From contig CAIOYD010000046.1 in the NCBI GenBank assembly GCA_903862415.1, forward strand, positions 1-64,000: a DNA stretch of 64,000 nucleotides. The letters are read 5' to 3'. This document shows positions 17,556 through 28,027 of this stretch, in pieces. Under the pieces are notes generated by a model. That model was not told the DNA's origin. It saw only the letters and a program-made list of their open reading frames with translations, and made no database searches. Position numbers and translations under genes: made by a program. The stretch is from an uncultured Oxalobacteraceae bacterium (lineage in GTDB: Bacteria > Pseudomonadota > Gammaproteobacteria > Burkholderiales > Burkholderiaceae_D). Each line of letters begins with the position of its first letter. Within the stretch, counting starts at the first letter, position 1.

Positions 17556-18854
17556 TTATTTTCCGGAAATGGTACTGTCCTGGTTAAATTGGTGCTGGAT
17601 GGCCTTTAAATCCGGTGCCGATATGTGCGCGATCAACTGCAAAATGTCAGCATTTCTGTCAGTCTTCCATTTTTCAATCAACGTTGTCAGCAGGTGAAAA
17701 ACATAATAGCCACAATTTTCGGTATCACTAAAACTCTGCCAGTACAAACGCTTCACTTTTTTTTCGCCCATACCCGGCAGCGAAAAACCATTTTTCGGAT
17801 CAATCAGCCAGGTTTTTTTATTGACCCGTACCAGTAAAACGATATGATCTTCAAAAAAGAGACCGCGCTCTTTGACGATGTAAGGCGCCACAGCGGGAAT
17901 ACCTTCTCTATCCGCCTGTTGAATAAAACGATTGGCCAGGCCAATATCCTCAAGTACAGAACCGACATACAGTAATGGCGACTGACTTGCCGGATCGTCG
18001 TCATTGAAGGTATATCCGCATTCATCTTTTCTAAATGACCCAGAAAAAGTTTTTTGGATGAATTCGGAAAAATGCTGGTTAAATTTTACTGAATTTAATT
18101 TGGTATGCTGTTTTTTTGACGCTGCCTGATACGACGTCATTTGATCAAGATCGGTTCTGCTTGTATCCAGAAGATCCCAATCACTCGGTTCTAAGTCCAT
18201 TCCACCTTTGGCCTTCTCTACACCAGGTGTTGACGGCACTTCGGGATTCGCACTGTCGATCAGTGTAAATTCATCCTCTTCCGCCGAATTTTCCTCCGAC
18301 AAAGGTTGCATTACTATCGTAATGGCATCCTTGCTGGTGCTAACCGAATCCAGTAAGTTTTGCAGTGAAAATCCTTTGGAATACCCAAACATTTCAAGAC
18401 AATACGCCTTGTTACTGTTTCCATCCTGATCGCAGCTGTTGATATCAATGTGACCGTTACCCTGGTCTGTCAATTTAAAGTAGATCCCATTACCAAAATC
18501 AAATAAATAGTGATCCGCACTGTTACCCGGTTTTTTAAACTGGCCGAGCTGATCCAGAAACAAACCCACCAGCCGATCACATTCCGCCAGATCATCTTCC
18601 GAGTAAATGACATTATGGGTATCTTTGATGATCGAATACATCGAGTAAGCCCCACCAGTAACTACACCAAAAAAAATAAGTTTGAGAATTTTGAACGCCA
18701 GGTTCGGTGTACGCAACTCTTTATACACCTCCATGGCGATGTCTCTTTTAAAGCTTTCAGTAATCTCTACAGGTTGCCCATCACCTTGCAGCAATTTTTT
18801 CGACTGATACTGAATCGCCTTTTGTATGACTGTTTGTGGATTTATTTTGAACAT
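17556..18854 (-). CDS. Putative Ulp1-like (clan CE) cysteine protease with membrane segment
   Basis: A 432-residue protein with no family recognised at once. It has a polar N-terminus, one hydrophobic segment (about 52-75, FKILKLIFFGVVTGGAY), an N-terminal domain with FDFGNGIYFKLTD and a cysteine-containing CDQDGN, an acidic linker (about 183-240), and a C-terminal domain. There His337 (FEDHIVLLV), Asp352 (WLIDPKNG), Gln373 (YWQSFSD) and Cys381 (NCGYYVFHLL) stand in the order and approximate spacing of Ulp1-type proteases, whose hallmark is H-D-Q-(D/N)CG. Bacterial members are mostly effectors that cleave ubiquitin or SUMO-like conjugates or act as acetyltransferases in host cells. Gln to Cys spacing (7 residues between) is longer than in Ulp1, so the assignment is moderate. 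The adjacent paralogue lacks the His and Cys. Bounded by its own terminator. Confidence 0.55.
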   Translation of the reverse strand: MFKINPQTVIQKAIQYQSKKLLQGDGQPVEITESFKRDIAMEVYKELRTPNLAFKILKLIFFGVVTGGAYSMYSIIKDTHNVIYSEDDLAECDRLVGLFLDQLGQFKKPGNSADHYLFDFGNGIYFKLTDQGNGHIDINSCDQDGNSNKAYCLEMFGYSKGFSLQNLLDSVSTSKDAITIVMQPLSEENSAEEDEFTLIDSANPEVPSTPGVEKAKGGMDLEPSDWDLLDTSRTDLDQMTSYQAASKKQHTKLNSVKFNQHFSEFIQKTFSGSFRKDECGYTFNDDDPASQSPLLYVGSVLEDIGLANRFIQQADREGIPAVAPYIVKERGLFFEDHIVLLVRVNKKTWLIDPKNGFSLPGMGEKKVKRLYWQSFSDTENCGYYVFHLLTTLIEKWKTDRNADILQLIAHISAPDLKAIQHQFNQDSTISGK

Positions 18855-19046
18855 GGTGCGCCCGTAATAGTAATTAAAGAATCGGGTCCTGCGTACAACA
18901 GAACCGAGCTTTCATTAATATCACAGGTTGTTTGTTTTTTTAATTAGGGTTTTATGCAGAAGTGGGTAAGAAATGACGACGAACAACAACCTACCTGGCG
19001 ATACCAACCGTCGCGGATCTCCAGAACAGCTAGCATGGGCAGTGAC

Positions 19047-20102
19047 TTAGCGCTGCACGATCACCGGCTTGGTCACACCCGAGCTGACTGCTGCCTGAAT
19101 GGCGCTGGTGGCGTCTTCGCGGGAGTTGAAGGGACCGCTGAATAACCGGTACAGCGTGCCTTGCTGCACAATTTCAAACGCTGGCAATTGGTTCAACGTG
19201 GTTTGCAGACGGCTCAAAGTAGCTTCGGCATTGGCGCGTAAGCCAAAAGCTCCGAACTGTAAATAGACTCCGCTAACGCTGTCTGACGCAGTAGTCATGG
19301 CAGGTGCAGTGATAGCGGCGGCCGTGACATTAGCGACTGCATTGGCCGCGACCAGTGATTCAAAGGCGGCTGTATCGGCTGGGATGGACACCGGTACCGG
19401 TGACGCAACTGGCGCGGGAACAGGGCGGATGGCCACTGTTTCGCTGCTGTGATGCTTTTTGTTTTCCGCCATTTTTTCGATGTCGGCTGGCAGCAAACGT
19501 TCGAGCAACAATTCACTGCTGCCCTTGCTCAGATAATCGAGCTTAAGCGCGGCGGTGTAGGATAAATCGACGATGCGACTGGAATGAAACGGACCGCGAT
19601 CATTGATTTTGACGATCACCTGGCGACCATTGCTGATATTGGTGATGCGCGCATACGAAGGAATCGGCAGGGTCGGATGAGCGGCGGTCATTTTGTACAT
19701 GTCGTACAGTTCACCCGACGAGGTTTTTTGCCCATGGAATTTTTTACCGTACCAGCTGCCAGTGCCACGCTGACTGAACGGGGTATCGTCGAGCATAGGG
19801 GTATAGGTTTTGCCAAACACAACATACGGTTTGTTACCCGATCTGGCATATGGTTCGACTTTGGGTTCGGCGTCGAGGATGAGTTCCAGATCAGCAGGTG
19901 GATTTTCTCCCGGGCCATCGTCTTTATAATAGGCGCCGCGTCCGGAACCGGCTTTGGGCAACGCCGGCAAAGATTGGGGCTGAGGCTGCACCGTTGCCGT
20001 GGTTCTGGTCGCGCTTACCGGACTGGCCACTCTGGGCGCACTGCCGCAGGCTGCCAGCAGCAGGGCAAACAGCAGAACGAACAGGTGGCGGAATGCTGAC
20101 AT
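19047..20102 (-). CDS. rlpA: Septal-ring lytic transglycosylase RlpA (lipoprotein with SPOR domain)
   Basis: The 351-residue protein from ATG 20102 has a lipoprotein signal (LLLAAC-GS), a double-psi beta-barrel domain (GTGSWYGKKFHGQKTSSGE, MTAAHPTLPIPSYARI, NDRGPFHSSRIVDLS) and a C-terminal SPOR domain (YLQFGAFGLRANAEATLSRL and LYRLFSGPFNSREDA) that binds denuded glycan. RlpA cleaves such glycans at the septum. It is the last gene of the elongation cluster and follows rodA by 14 nt. The Ala/Thr/Pro-rich linker between the domains is typical. Confidence 0.92.
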   Translation of the reverse strand: MSAFRHLFVLLFALLLAACGSAPRVASPVSATRTTATVQPQPQSLPALPKAGSGRGAYYKDDGPGENPPADLELILDAEPKVEPYARSGNKPYVVFGKTYTPMLDDTPFSQRGTGSWYGKKFHGQKTSSGELYDMYKMTAAHPTLPIPSYARITNISNGRQVIVKINDRGPFHSSRIVDLSYTAALKLDYLSKGSSELLLERLLPADIEKMAENKKHHSSETVAIRPVPAPVASPVPVSIPADTAAFESLVAANAVANVTAAAITAPAMTTASDSVSGVYLQFGAFGLRANAEATLSRLQTTLNQLPAFEIVQQGTLYRLFSGPFNSREDATSAIQAAVSSGVTKPVIVQR

Positions 20103-20116
20103 GGTGTTCCCGTGCA

Positions 20117-21223
20117 TCAGGTTTGTATCAACTTGCGATGGCGCTGAATACTCATCAGAATCCCGGCACCAAAACCCAGCGTCACCAGCGCAGTGCCGCC
20201 ATAACTCATTAACGGCAGCGGCACGCCGACCACCGGAATAATCCCGCTGACCATGCCCATGTTAACGAAGGCATAGGTAAAAAAGATGGTGGTGATGGCA
20301 CCGGCGAGCAGGCGGGTAAAAAAGGTGGGGGCGTTGGCAGCAATCATCAGACCGCGGACAAACAACAGCAGGTACAGACCCATTAATACGCAGCAGCCGA
20401 TGAGACCAAATTCTTCGGCAAACACGGCAAAGATAAAATCGGTGGTGCGTTCCGGTATGAATTCCAGATGCGCCTGGGTGCCATTGAGCCAGCCCTTGCC
20501 GGTAATGCCGCCCGAGCCGACCGCGATGGTGGATTGAATGATGTGAAAGCCCTTACCCAACGGATCGGTGGTGGGATCGATTAAGGTCAGCACCCGTTCG
20601 CGCTGATAGTCGTGCATGCCGTGCCAGACCAGCGGCATGCTGGCCAGTCCGGCGACCACCGCACCGATAATCACACGCCAGGATAATCCGGCCAGAAAGA
20701 TCACGGCCAGACCGGCGGCCAGCACCAGCATGGCGGTGCCAAGATCGGGTTGACGTACGATAAAGGCAATCGGCAAAATCAGAATCGCGGCGGCAACCAG
20801 AAATTCGCGCCAGCCAACGGCACCTTCGCGTTTCTGGAAATACCAGGCCAGCATCAGCGGCATGGCGATTTTCATGATTTCGGAGGGTTGCAGCACCATG
20901 CCGACATTAATCCAGCGGCGCGAACCTTTTTTGACAATGCCGAACAGCGCCACAGCAATCAACAGACTCACGCCGATGGTGTACAGCGGCACAGCAAAGC
21001 GCATCAGTGTTTGCGGCGGCACATTGGCAGCGATCCACATCACAATAAAGGCGACGATAATATTGCGCAGCTGGTCTTCAACCCGACCGGGAAAATCAAT
21101 CCCGGCCGAATACAGCGTGACGATGCCCACCGACATGAGCAGGAACAGAATAATGGCCAGAGGTCCGTCAAACACCGTCATGTACGGTTTGATCGCCTGC
21201 CAGGGGGAACGGTGTCTGCGCAT
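20117..21223 (-). CDS. rodA: Peptidoglycan glycosyltransferase RodA
   Basis: A 368-residue SEDS-family membrane protein from ATG 21223 (AGGA upstream). It has about ten membrane segments and the family motifs VRQPDLGTAMLV, FIPERTTDFIFAVFAEEFG and the C-terminal GVPLPLMSYGGTALVTLG. RodA polymerises glycan strands from lipid II for side-wall growth together with PBP2, encoded just upstream. The longer frame reaching 21277 would overlap mrdA and is not needed. Confidence 0.95.
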   Translation of the reverse strand: MRRHRSPWQAIKPYMTVFDGPLAIILFLLMSVGIVTLYSAGIDFPGRVEDQLRNIIVAFIVMWIAANVPPQTLMRFAVPLYTIGVSLLIAVALFGIVKKGSRRWINVGMVLQPSEIMKIAMPLMLAWYFQKREGAVGWREFLVAAAILILPIAFIVRQPDLGTAMLVLAAGLAVIFLAGLSWRVIIGAVVAGLASMPLVWHGMHDYQRERVLTLIDPTTDPLGKGFHIIQSTIAVGSGGITGKGWLNGTQAHLEFIPERTTDFIFAVFAEEFGLIGCCVLMGLYLLLFVRGLMIAANAPTFFTRLLAGAITTIFFTYAFVNMGMVSGIIPVVGVPLPLMSYGGTALVTLGFGAGILMSIQRHRKLIQT

Positions 21224-21233
21224 GGGTATCCTG

Positions 21234-23243
21234 TTATCGGTTCTGGGCCGGGGTGATGGCACCGGCGGCCGGACCACCTTCGGACTCGGCTTCGGCCTTG
21301 GCTTCGGATTCGGACTGCATCAGGCTGGGGTCGCCATGTTCGGCAGGTTCGCCATCCATGCTCTTGATGAGTTCGCGGGCTTTATCATCCGGACGTTTTC
21401 CGAGGATGTAATAGTCGAGTGCCAGCTTGGCTATCGGGGCCGCACCGGCAGCGCCAAATCCGCCGTTTTCCACAATCATGGCGATGGCAATGCGTGGTTT
21501 GTCGAGCGGCGCAAAAGCGGTATACAGCGCATGATCGCGGAAGCGCAGGGCAATATTGTTGGCATTGTATTTCTCACCTTTTTTAATCCCGATCACCTGT
21601 GCGGTACCAGTTTTACCGGCCGATTCATACCCGGCATTGGCAAACACCGAACTGGAGGTACCTTCTTTAGTGACTCCGGCCATGGCGTGTTTGATGAAAT
21701 CGATATTTTCTGGCTTGAGCGCAATCCGCATGCTTTCTTTGGGCACCGTCAGCGTGCGCGCATGGGTTTGCGGATCTTCAATCATTTTCACCAGATGGGG
21801 TTTCATTACTACGCCATTATTGGCCAGGGTGGCGACGGCATGGGCAATTTGCAATGGCGTAAAACTGTTATAGCCCTGACCAATCCCGAGTGAAATGGTT
21901 TCACCGGCATACCATTTTTGTTGTGCGATTTTTTTATAGTAACCGCGTTTCCAGGTGGTTGAGGGCAGCACGCCGATGCGTTCATGCTCCAAATCAATGC
22001 CGGTCTTGTCACCAAACCCGAAGGGCTGCATAAAATCATGAATCGCATCCACACCCAGATCATTGGCCAGCATGTAGTAATACGTGTCGCACGACGCCAC
22101 AATCGATTTATACATATCAACCATGCCATGACCGCCGGGTTTATCATCATTGAAGCGATGACCGCCGAGCATAAAATAACCGGCGTCGGCGATCGCAAAA
22201 CTGGGCGTGCGCTTACCCAGTTCCAGAGCGGCTAAGGCCATAAACGGTTTATAGGTGGAGCCCGGTGGATAGCTGCTGGTGAGCGCGCGGTTGATCAGCG
22301 GCTTGTCGATCGAATTATTCAGACTGTCCCAGTTAGCCTGATCAATACCTTCAACAAACAGATTGGGATCGTACGTCGGTTTGGAGACGAATGCGAGTAC
22401 ATCACCGGTGGACGGATCGATGGCGACCAGCGCGCCGCGTTTATCACCGAAAGCCTCTTCAACAATTTTTTGCAGTTCAATATCAATGGATAAAATCAGA
22501 TTGCTGCCGGACGTTGCCGGAGAGCGCGACAGCGTGCGCACCGCGCGGCCACCGGCGGAAACTTCCACTTCTTCGCTCCCGGTCGTGCCATGCAACATTT
22601 TTTCGTAACTTTTTTCCAGCCCTTCCTTACCGATATAATCAGTGCCACTATAGTTATCGGCATCATCTTCGGACTCATCGAGTTTTTTAGCGTCCGATTC
22701 ACTGATGCGACCGATATAACCAATCACATGGGAAGCAATTTCACCCATGGGATACTGGCGAAATAAGCGCGCCTGAATTTCCACGCCAGGAAAACGAAAA
22801 CGCTGCACGGTAAAGCGTGCGACTTCTTCATCAGACAGGCGCGTGCGGATCGGCAGGCTTTCAAAACTCTTGGAATCTTCCATGAGTTTTTTAAAGCGTT
22901 TGCGGTGCTTGGGTTGAATATCGACCAATTCAGCGAGTTCATCGATGACGACATCGAGATCCTGACTGATTTTTGAGGGGGTGATTTCCAGGGTATACGC
23001 CGAAAAATTACGCGCCAGCACCACACCATTGCGATCCAGGATCAGGCCGCGATTGGGCACGACTGGGACAATCGAAATCCGGTTGTCTTCCGCCTGGGTG
23101 GCATAGACTTCATGCTTAACAATTTGCAGCCAGACAAAGCGGGCAAAGAGCAGGGTAAAGCAAAAAAAGATCAGCCCGGCGATGGCGAACAGACGTATGC
23201 GAAAAAAATATAACTCACGCTCGGTGTTTTTAAATTCGGTCAT
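21234..23243 (-). CDS. mrdA: Penicillin-binding protein 2 (transpeptidase)
   Basis: The 669-residue class B PBP has an N-terminal membrane anchor (about 17-38), the pedestal region, and a transpeptidase domain with SSYPPGSTYKPFMA (active-site Ser-x-x-Lys), SCDTYYYMLAND (the S-x-D form normal for PBP2) and AGKTGTAQV. It cross-links peptidoglycan made by RodA during elongation. The C-terminal 40 residues are a Glu/Ser/Ala-rich tail (EAKAEAESEGG), longer than needed for activity. It lies between mreD and rodA with a 10-nt gap to rodA. Confidence 0.96.
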   Translation of the reverse strand: MTEFKNTERELYFFRIRLFAIAGLIFFCFTLLFARFVWLQIVKHEVYATQAEDNRISIVPVVPNRGLILDRNGVVLARNFSAYTLEITPSKISQDLDVVIDELAELVDIQPKHRKRFKKLMEDSKSFESLPIRTRLSDEEVARFTVQRFRFPGVEIQARLFRQYPMGEIASHVIGYIGRISESDAKKLDESEDDADNYSGTDYIGKEGLEKSYEKMLHGTTGSEEVEVSAGGRAVRTLSRSPATSGSNLILSIDIELQKIVEEAFGDKRGALVAIDPSTGDVLAFVSKPTYDPNLFVEGIDQANWDSLNNSIDKPLINRALTSSYPPGSTYKPFMALAALELGKRTPSFAIADAGYFMLGGHRFNDDKPGGHGMVDMYKSIVASCDTYYYMLANDLGVDAIHDFMQPFGFGDKTGIDLEHERIGVLPSTTWKRGYYKKIAQQKWYAGETISLGIGQGYNSFTPLQIAHAVATLANNGVVMKPHLVKMIEDPQTHARTLTVPKESMRIALKPENIDFIKHAMAGVTKEGTSSSVFANAGYESAGKTGTAQVIGIKKGEKYNANNIALRFRDHALYTAFAPLDKPRIAIAMIVENGGFGAAGAAPIAKLALDYYILGKRPDDKARELIKSMDGEPAEHGDPSLMQSESEAKAEAESEGGPAAGAITPAQNR

Positions 23244-23252
23244 GGCGTGGCG

Positions 23253-23765
23253 TTAAATCGGACGGGTGTCATCGCGGTCGATCGCACGGCGTTGTGGCGC
23301 GAGCAATACCCAGGTGGCCAGCGGCCATAAGGCAGCGGTGACGATGCTTTCAATAAAAAACAGCCAGCCGGGAAATTTGCCATTCACCAGCAGCTGAATC
23401 GAGGCCTGAATGATTTGCGTCACCAGAAACAGCGGAAACACATGCAGCGCCTGCGTCATCGGCGTAAACCACAGTACGCGCCGGTGGATGGTAATGGCAA
23501 AATACGACAGCAGCGTGTAGGCCAGAGCGTTTTCACCCAGCAGGGAAGCCGTATGCACATCCATTAACAAACCCATGAAAAAAGCCACTCCGATGCCGAC
23601 TTTGCGCGGCTGATGGATGCTCCAGAATACCAACGTGAGGGCTACAAAATCAGGCACACCAGCCATGGTGCCCCAGGGTAAAAAGTTGAGCAGGAACGTC
23701 ACCAGTAAACTGGTAAAAATAAATACCGTGCTGACCGGCAGCAGAATATAGTGAGGCTGATTCAT
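23253..23765 (-). CDS. mreD: Rod shape-determining protein MreD
   Basis: A 170-residue protein with about five membrane segments, small and hydrophobic as usual for MreD; FFMGLLMDVHTASLLGENALAYTL resembles the conserved central part of the family. It links MreC to the cell-wall elongation complex in the inner membrane. Its ATG overlaps the mreC stop by 4 nt (translational coupling) and it precedes mrdA by 9 nt. Confidence 0.92.
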   Translation of the reverse strand: MNQPHYILLPVSTVFIFTSLLVTFLLNFLPWGTMAGVPDFVALTLVFWSIHQPRKVGIGVAFFMGLLMDVHTASLLGENALAYTLLSYFAITIHRRVLWFTPMTQALHVFPLFLVTQIIQASIQLLVNGKFPGWLFFIESIVTAALWPLATWVLLAPQRRAIDRDDTRPI

Positions 23766-24694
23766 GGTGGCGGCACTTTGGGTGAAGTTTCGGCACTGTC
23801 GCGCGTAACCCGACGGTTGATTTTTTTAGCTTTGCCCTCTTCGTCTTCCGGCCGGGCAATGATATGGGTATCGACGAGCAGGATCAGCACTTCTTTATAG
23901 CGATCCAGTCCGGCGATAGGCAGACAGACGATGCGCTCAAAGGTGGTGGAAGCATTGTTTTCGACCAGCGTGGCGCGGGCGACAAACAGACCCGGCGGAT
24001 AAATGCCATCGATACCGGACGTCACCAGAATATCGCCGGCTTTAATATCCGCATTGCTGGGCACGCGCAATTCCAGATTGCCGACCTGGCCTTTGCCGTA
24101 CACCACGCTGCGCAAACCATTGCGTTGGACCTGCACGGGAATGGCCTGATCTTTATCGGTCAGCAGAGTCACTTCCGAGGTGAGCGGAAAAACCCGGGTA
24201 ACCTGACCGACCACGCCGCGATCATCAATCACCGGCTGTCCGAGTGCGACACCATTTTGAATGCCGCGGTTGAGAATAATACGCCGACTGAAACTGTCGC
24301 GCGCATCGTACAGAATTTCAGCCATTACCGATTTCACTCTGACCTGCTCGCTGGTGGCCAGCAGACGACGCAGCTGGGCGTTTTCCAGCTTGAGTTGCGC
24401 ATCCTGTTGCAGATTTAAGGCCTGGGATAACTGGGTCTGTCGGAGGCTGGCATTTTCTTTTTGCAGCACGCCGAGCTGGGCAAAATAGTTGCCCAGATTA
24501 TGCACCGCGTCACGCGGCATGACCGCCACCATTTGCAGCGGATAGAGTGCAGAACCGACTACCTGACGAACCAAGCCCAGTGTTTGCAGGCGCGCATCAA
24601 TGAGGAGCAACATGATGGCGACCAGTGAAAAGAACACCACTTTGACGCGTGCCGACGCGCCTTGTTTGAATAGTGGTGGTGGGCTATATTCCAT
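23762..24694 (-). CDS. mreC: Rod shape-determining protein MreC
   Basis: The 310-residue protein has a single N-terminal membrane anchor (about 18-35), a coiled-coil (about 70-105, LQKENASLRQTQLSQAL) and the periplasmic beta-rich domain (VVGQVTRVFPLTSEVTLLTD, GDILVTSGIDGIYPPGL). MreC is a periplasmic scaffold that activates PBP2/RodA. First gene after the mreB terminator; coupled to mreD. Confidence 0.94.
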   Translation of the reverse strand: MEYSPPPLFKQGASARVKVVFFSLVAIMLLLIDARLQTLGLVRQVVGSALYPLQMVAVMPRDAVHNLGNYFAQLGVLQKENASLRQTQLSQALNLQQDAQLKLENAQLRRLLATSEQVRVKSVMAEILYDARDSFSRRIILNRGIQNGVALGQPVIDDRGVVGQVTRVFPLTSEVTLLTDKDQAIPVQVQRNGLRSVVYGKGQVGNLELRVPSNADIKAGDILVTSGIDGIYPPGLFVARATLVENNASTTFERIVCLPIAGLDRYKEVLILLVDTHIIARPEDEEGKAKKINRRVTRDSAETSPKVPPP

Positions 24695-24742
24695 CGTCGT
24701 TAATCACTGTTTTGAGTTTGCACAGCTTACCTGTCAGGGCAC

Positions 24743-24783
24743 AAAAAAACAGCAGACAAAACTAGGTTAGGGTGCTGTTTTTT
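24743..24783 (-). terminator. Intrinsic terminator behind mreB
   Basis: AAAAACAGCA and TGCTGTTTTT arms (24743-24754 / 24773-24783) form a hairpin with a T-run on the minus strand. Lying between mreB and mreC, it probably lowers expression of mreCD-mrdA-rodA relative to mreB. Confidence 0.7.
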
Positions 24784-24830
24784 GACAAAGCGATTAAATA
24801 CCTTCAGCCATGCCGAAGGGTAATTTTCTG

Positions 24831-26205
<1,375 letters not shown>

Positions 26206-26508
26206 ATGTCTCTTAAAGAAACTGATGTGACCCGCATTGCGCATCTGGCGCATCTGGAATTATCGGCCGAACAAACCGGCAAAACTCTGGAACAACTCAA
26301 TGGCATTTTTGCACTGGTTGAACAGATGCAGGCCGTCGACACCACTGGGATCGAGCCGCTCAGCCATCCGTTTGCGCTGGTAGTTGATCAACTCGCACTG
26401 CGGCTGCGCGACGATGTGGTGACCGAAACTAACCATCGCGCTGATTATCAGCAATGTGCGCCGGCAACTCAGGATGGTCTGTACCTGGTTCCCAAGGTGA
26501 TTGAATAA
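26206..26508 (+). CDS. gatC: Asp/Glu-tRNA amidotransferase subunit GatC
   Basis: A 100-residue GatC ([16 protein letters not shown], then [10 protein letters not shown] and [12 protein letters not shown]). It is the small subunit that stabilises GatA on GatB in the complex which converts Glu-tRNA(Gln) and Asp-tRNA(Asn). First gene of gatCAB. Confidence 0.95.
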   Translation: MSLKETDVTRIAHLAHLELSAEQTGKTLEQLNGIFALVEQMQAVDTTGIEPLSHPFALVVDQLALRLRDDVVTETNHRADYQQCAPATQDGLYLVPKVIE

Positions 26509-26559
26509 TCTGCTGCCTGTACCAACGGCTTCCTCTGATTGCTTACTGAATACCCCATC

Positions 26560-28017
26560 ATGCACACTAAAACGCTTACTGAACTTTCTGCTTTGCTGCA
26601 CAGCAAACAGCTGTCAGCCACGGAACTGGCGCAACATTATCTGCAGCGCATCGCCGCTTCCGATCTGAATGCCTTTGTCCATGTTGATCCGGCACTGACA
26701 CTGGCGCAGGCAACGCAGGCCGATATCCTGCTGTCCCAGGGCAATGCGCCAGCACTGGCAGGCATTCCGATCGCGCACAAAGATATTTTTGTCACCCGTG
26801 GCTGGCGCTCTACCGCTGGCTCCAAAATGCTGGCCAACTACACCAGCCCGTTCGATGCCACGGTGGTCGAACGTTTAGGTCAGGATGGCATGGTTACGCT
26901 GGGCAAACTCAACTGCGACGAATTCGCCATGGGCTCGGCCAATGAAAATTCCTTTTTTGGCGCAGTAAAAAATCCCTGGGACAAGCGCGCCGTGCCGGGT
27001 GGCTCTTCCGGTGGTTCCGCCGCCGCGATTGCCGCCCGCCTGACACCGGCGGCCACCGGCACCGATACTGGCGGATCGATCCGTCAACCGGCTTCCTTCT
27101 GCGGTGTTACCGGCATCAAACCGACCTATGGTCGGGTATCGCGATATGGCATGATCGCGTTTGCCTCTTCGCTCGATCAAGGTGGCCCGATCGCCCAGAG
27201 CGCCGCCGATTGCGCGCTGCTGCTCAACAGCATGGCCGGTTTTGATGCACGCGACTCCACCAGCCTGCAACATCCGCAGGAAGATTTCCGCTGCGAACTC
27301 AACACTCCCCTCACCGGTTTGCGCATCGGCGTACCGCGCGAATTTTTCACCGCCGGTCTGGCTGCAGATGTGGAACAGGCCGTGCGTGCTGCGCTGGCAA
27401 CCTATGAAAAACTGGGCGCCACTCTGGTAGACATTTCCCTGCCAAAAACCGAACTGTCGATCCCGGTGTACTATGTGATTGCTCCGGCCGAAGCGTCTTC
27501 CAATCTGAGTCGCTTTGACGGTGTACGCTACGGCCACCGCGCCGCCAGTTACGATGGTCTGACCGACATGTACAAAAAATCCCGCACCGAAGGTTTTGGC
27601 GATGAAGTCAAACGTCGGATTCTGGTCGGCAGTTATGTACTCTCGCACGGTTATTACGATGCCTATTATTTACAGGCGCAAAAACTGCGTCGCCTCATTG
27701 CCAATGATTTCCAGTCTGCCTTCGCGCATTGCGATGTCATCATGGGACCGGTAGCACCGACCGTGGCCTGGGATCTGGGCGACAAGGCCGATGATCCGGT
27801 GGCCAATTATCTGGCTGATATATTTACCCTCTCCACCAGTCTGGCCGGCTTGCCCGGCATGTCGATTCCCTGCGGTTTTGGCCAGGGAGAAAAAAACAGT
27901 CAACGTCCGGTCGGGTTGCAACTGATCGGCAATTATTTCAGCGAAGCCAAACTGCTGGGAATTGCCCACCAATATCAGTCTGCCACCACCTGGCACACAC
28001 AAATACCGGCTATCTGA
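26560..28017 (+). CDS. gatA: Asp/Glu-tRNA amidotransferase subunit A
   Basis: The 485-residue amidase-signature enzyme has the complete Ser-cisSer-Lys set: Lys in [12 protein letters not shown], and the Ser residues in [11 protein letters not shown] and [15 protein letters not shown]. It frees ammonia from glutamine for GatB. Start taken at ATG 26560. It lies 51 nt after gatC and 10 nt before gatB, in one operon. Confidence 0.97.
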   Translation: MHTKTLTELSALLHSKQLSATELAQHYLQRIAASDLNAFVHVDPALTLAQATQADILLSQGNAPALAGIPIAHKDIFVTRGWRSTAGSKMLANYTSPFDATVVERLGQDGMVTLGKLNCDEFAMGSANENSFFGAVKNPWDKRAVPGGSSGGSAAAIAARLTPAATGTDTGGSIRQPASFCGVTGIKPTYGRVSRYGMIAFASSLDQGGPIAQSAADCALLLNSMAGFDARDSTSLQHPQEDFRCELNTPLTGLRIGVPREFFTAGLAADVEQAVRAALATYEKLGATLVDISLPKTELSIPVYYVIAPAEASSNLSRFDGVRYGHRAASYDGLTDMYKKSRTEGFGDEVKRRILVGSYVLSHGYYDAYYLQAQKLRRLIANDFQSAFAHCDVIMGPVAPTVAWDLGDKADDPVANYLADIFTLSTSLAGLPGMSIPCGFGQGEKNSQRPVGLQLIGNYFSEAKLLGIAHQYQSATTWHTQIPAI

Positions 28018-28027
28018 AAAGGAAAAC

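Noticed and set aside
18855-19046. Small plus-strand frame near 18954 as a gene
   Set aside because: No ribosome site and it overlaps the 3' end of rlpA; nothing else in this gap was supported.
26875-27648. 257-codon minus-strand frame opposite gatA
   Set aside because: Lies wholly inside the well-supported gatA gene.
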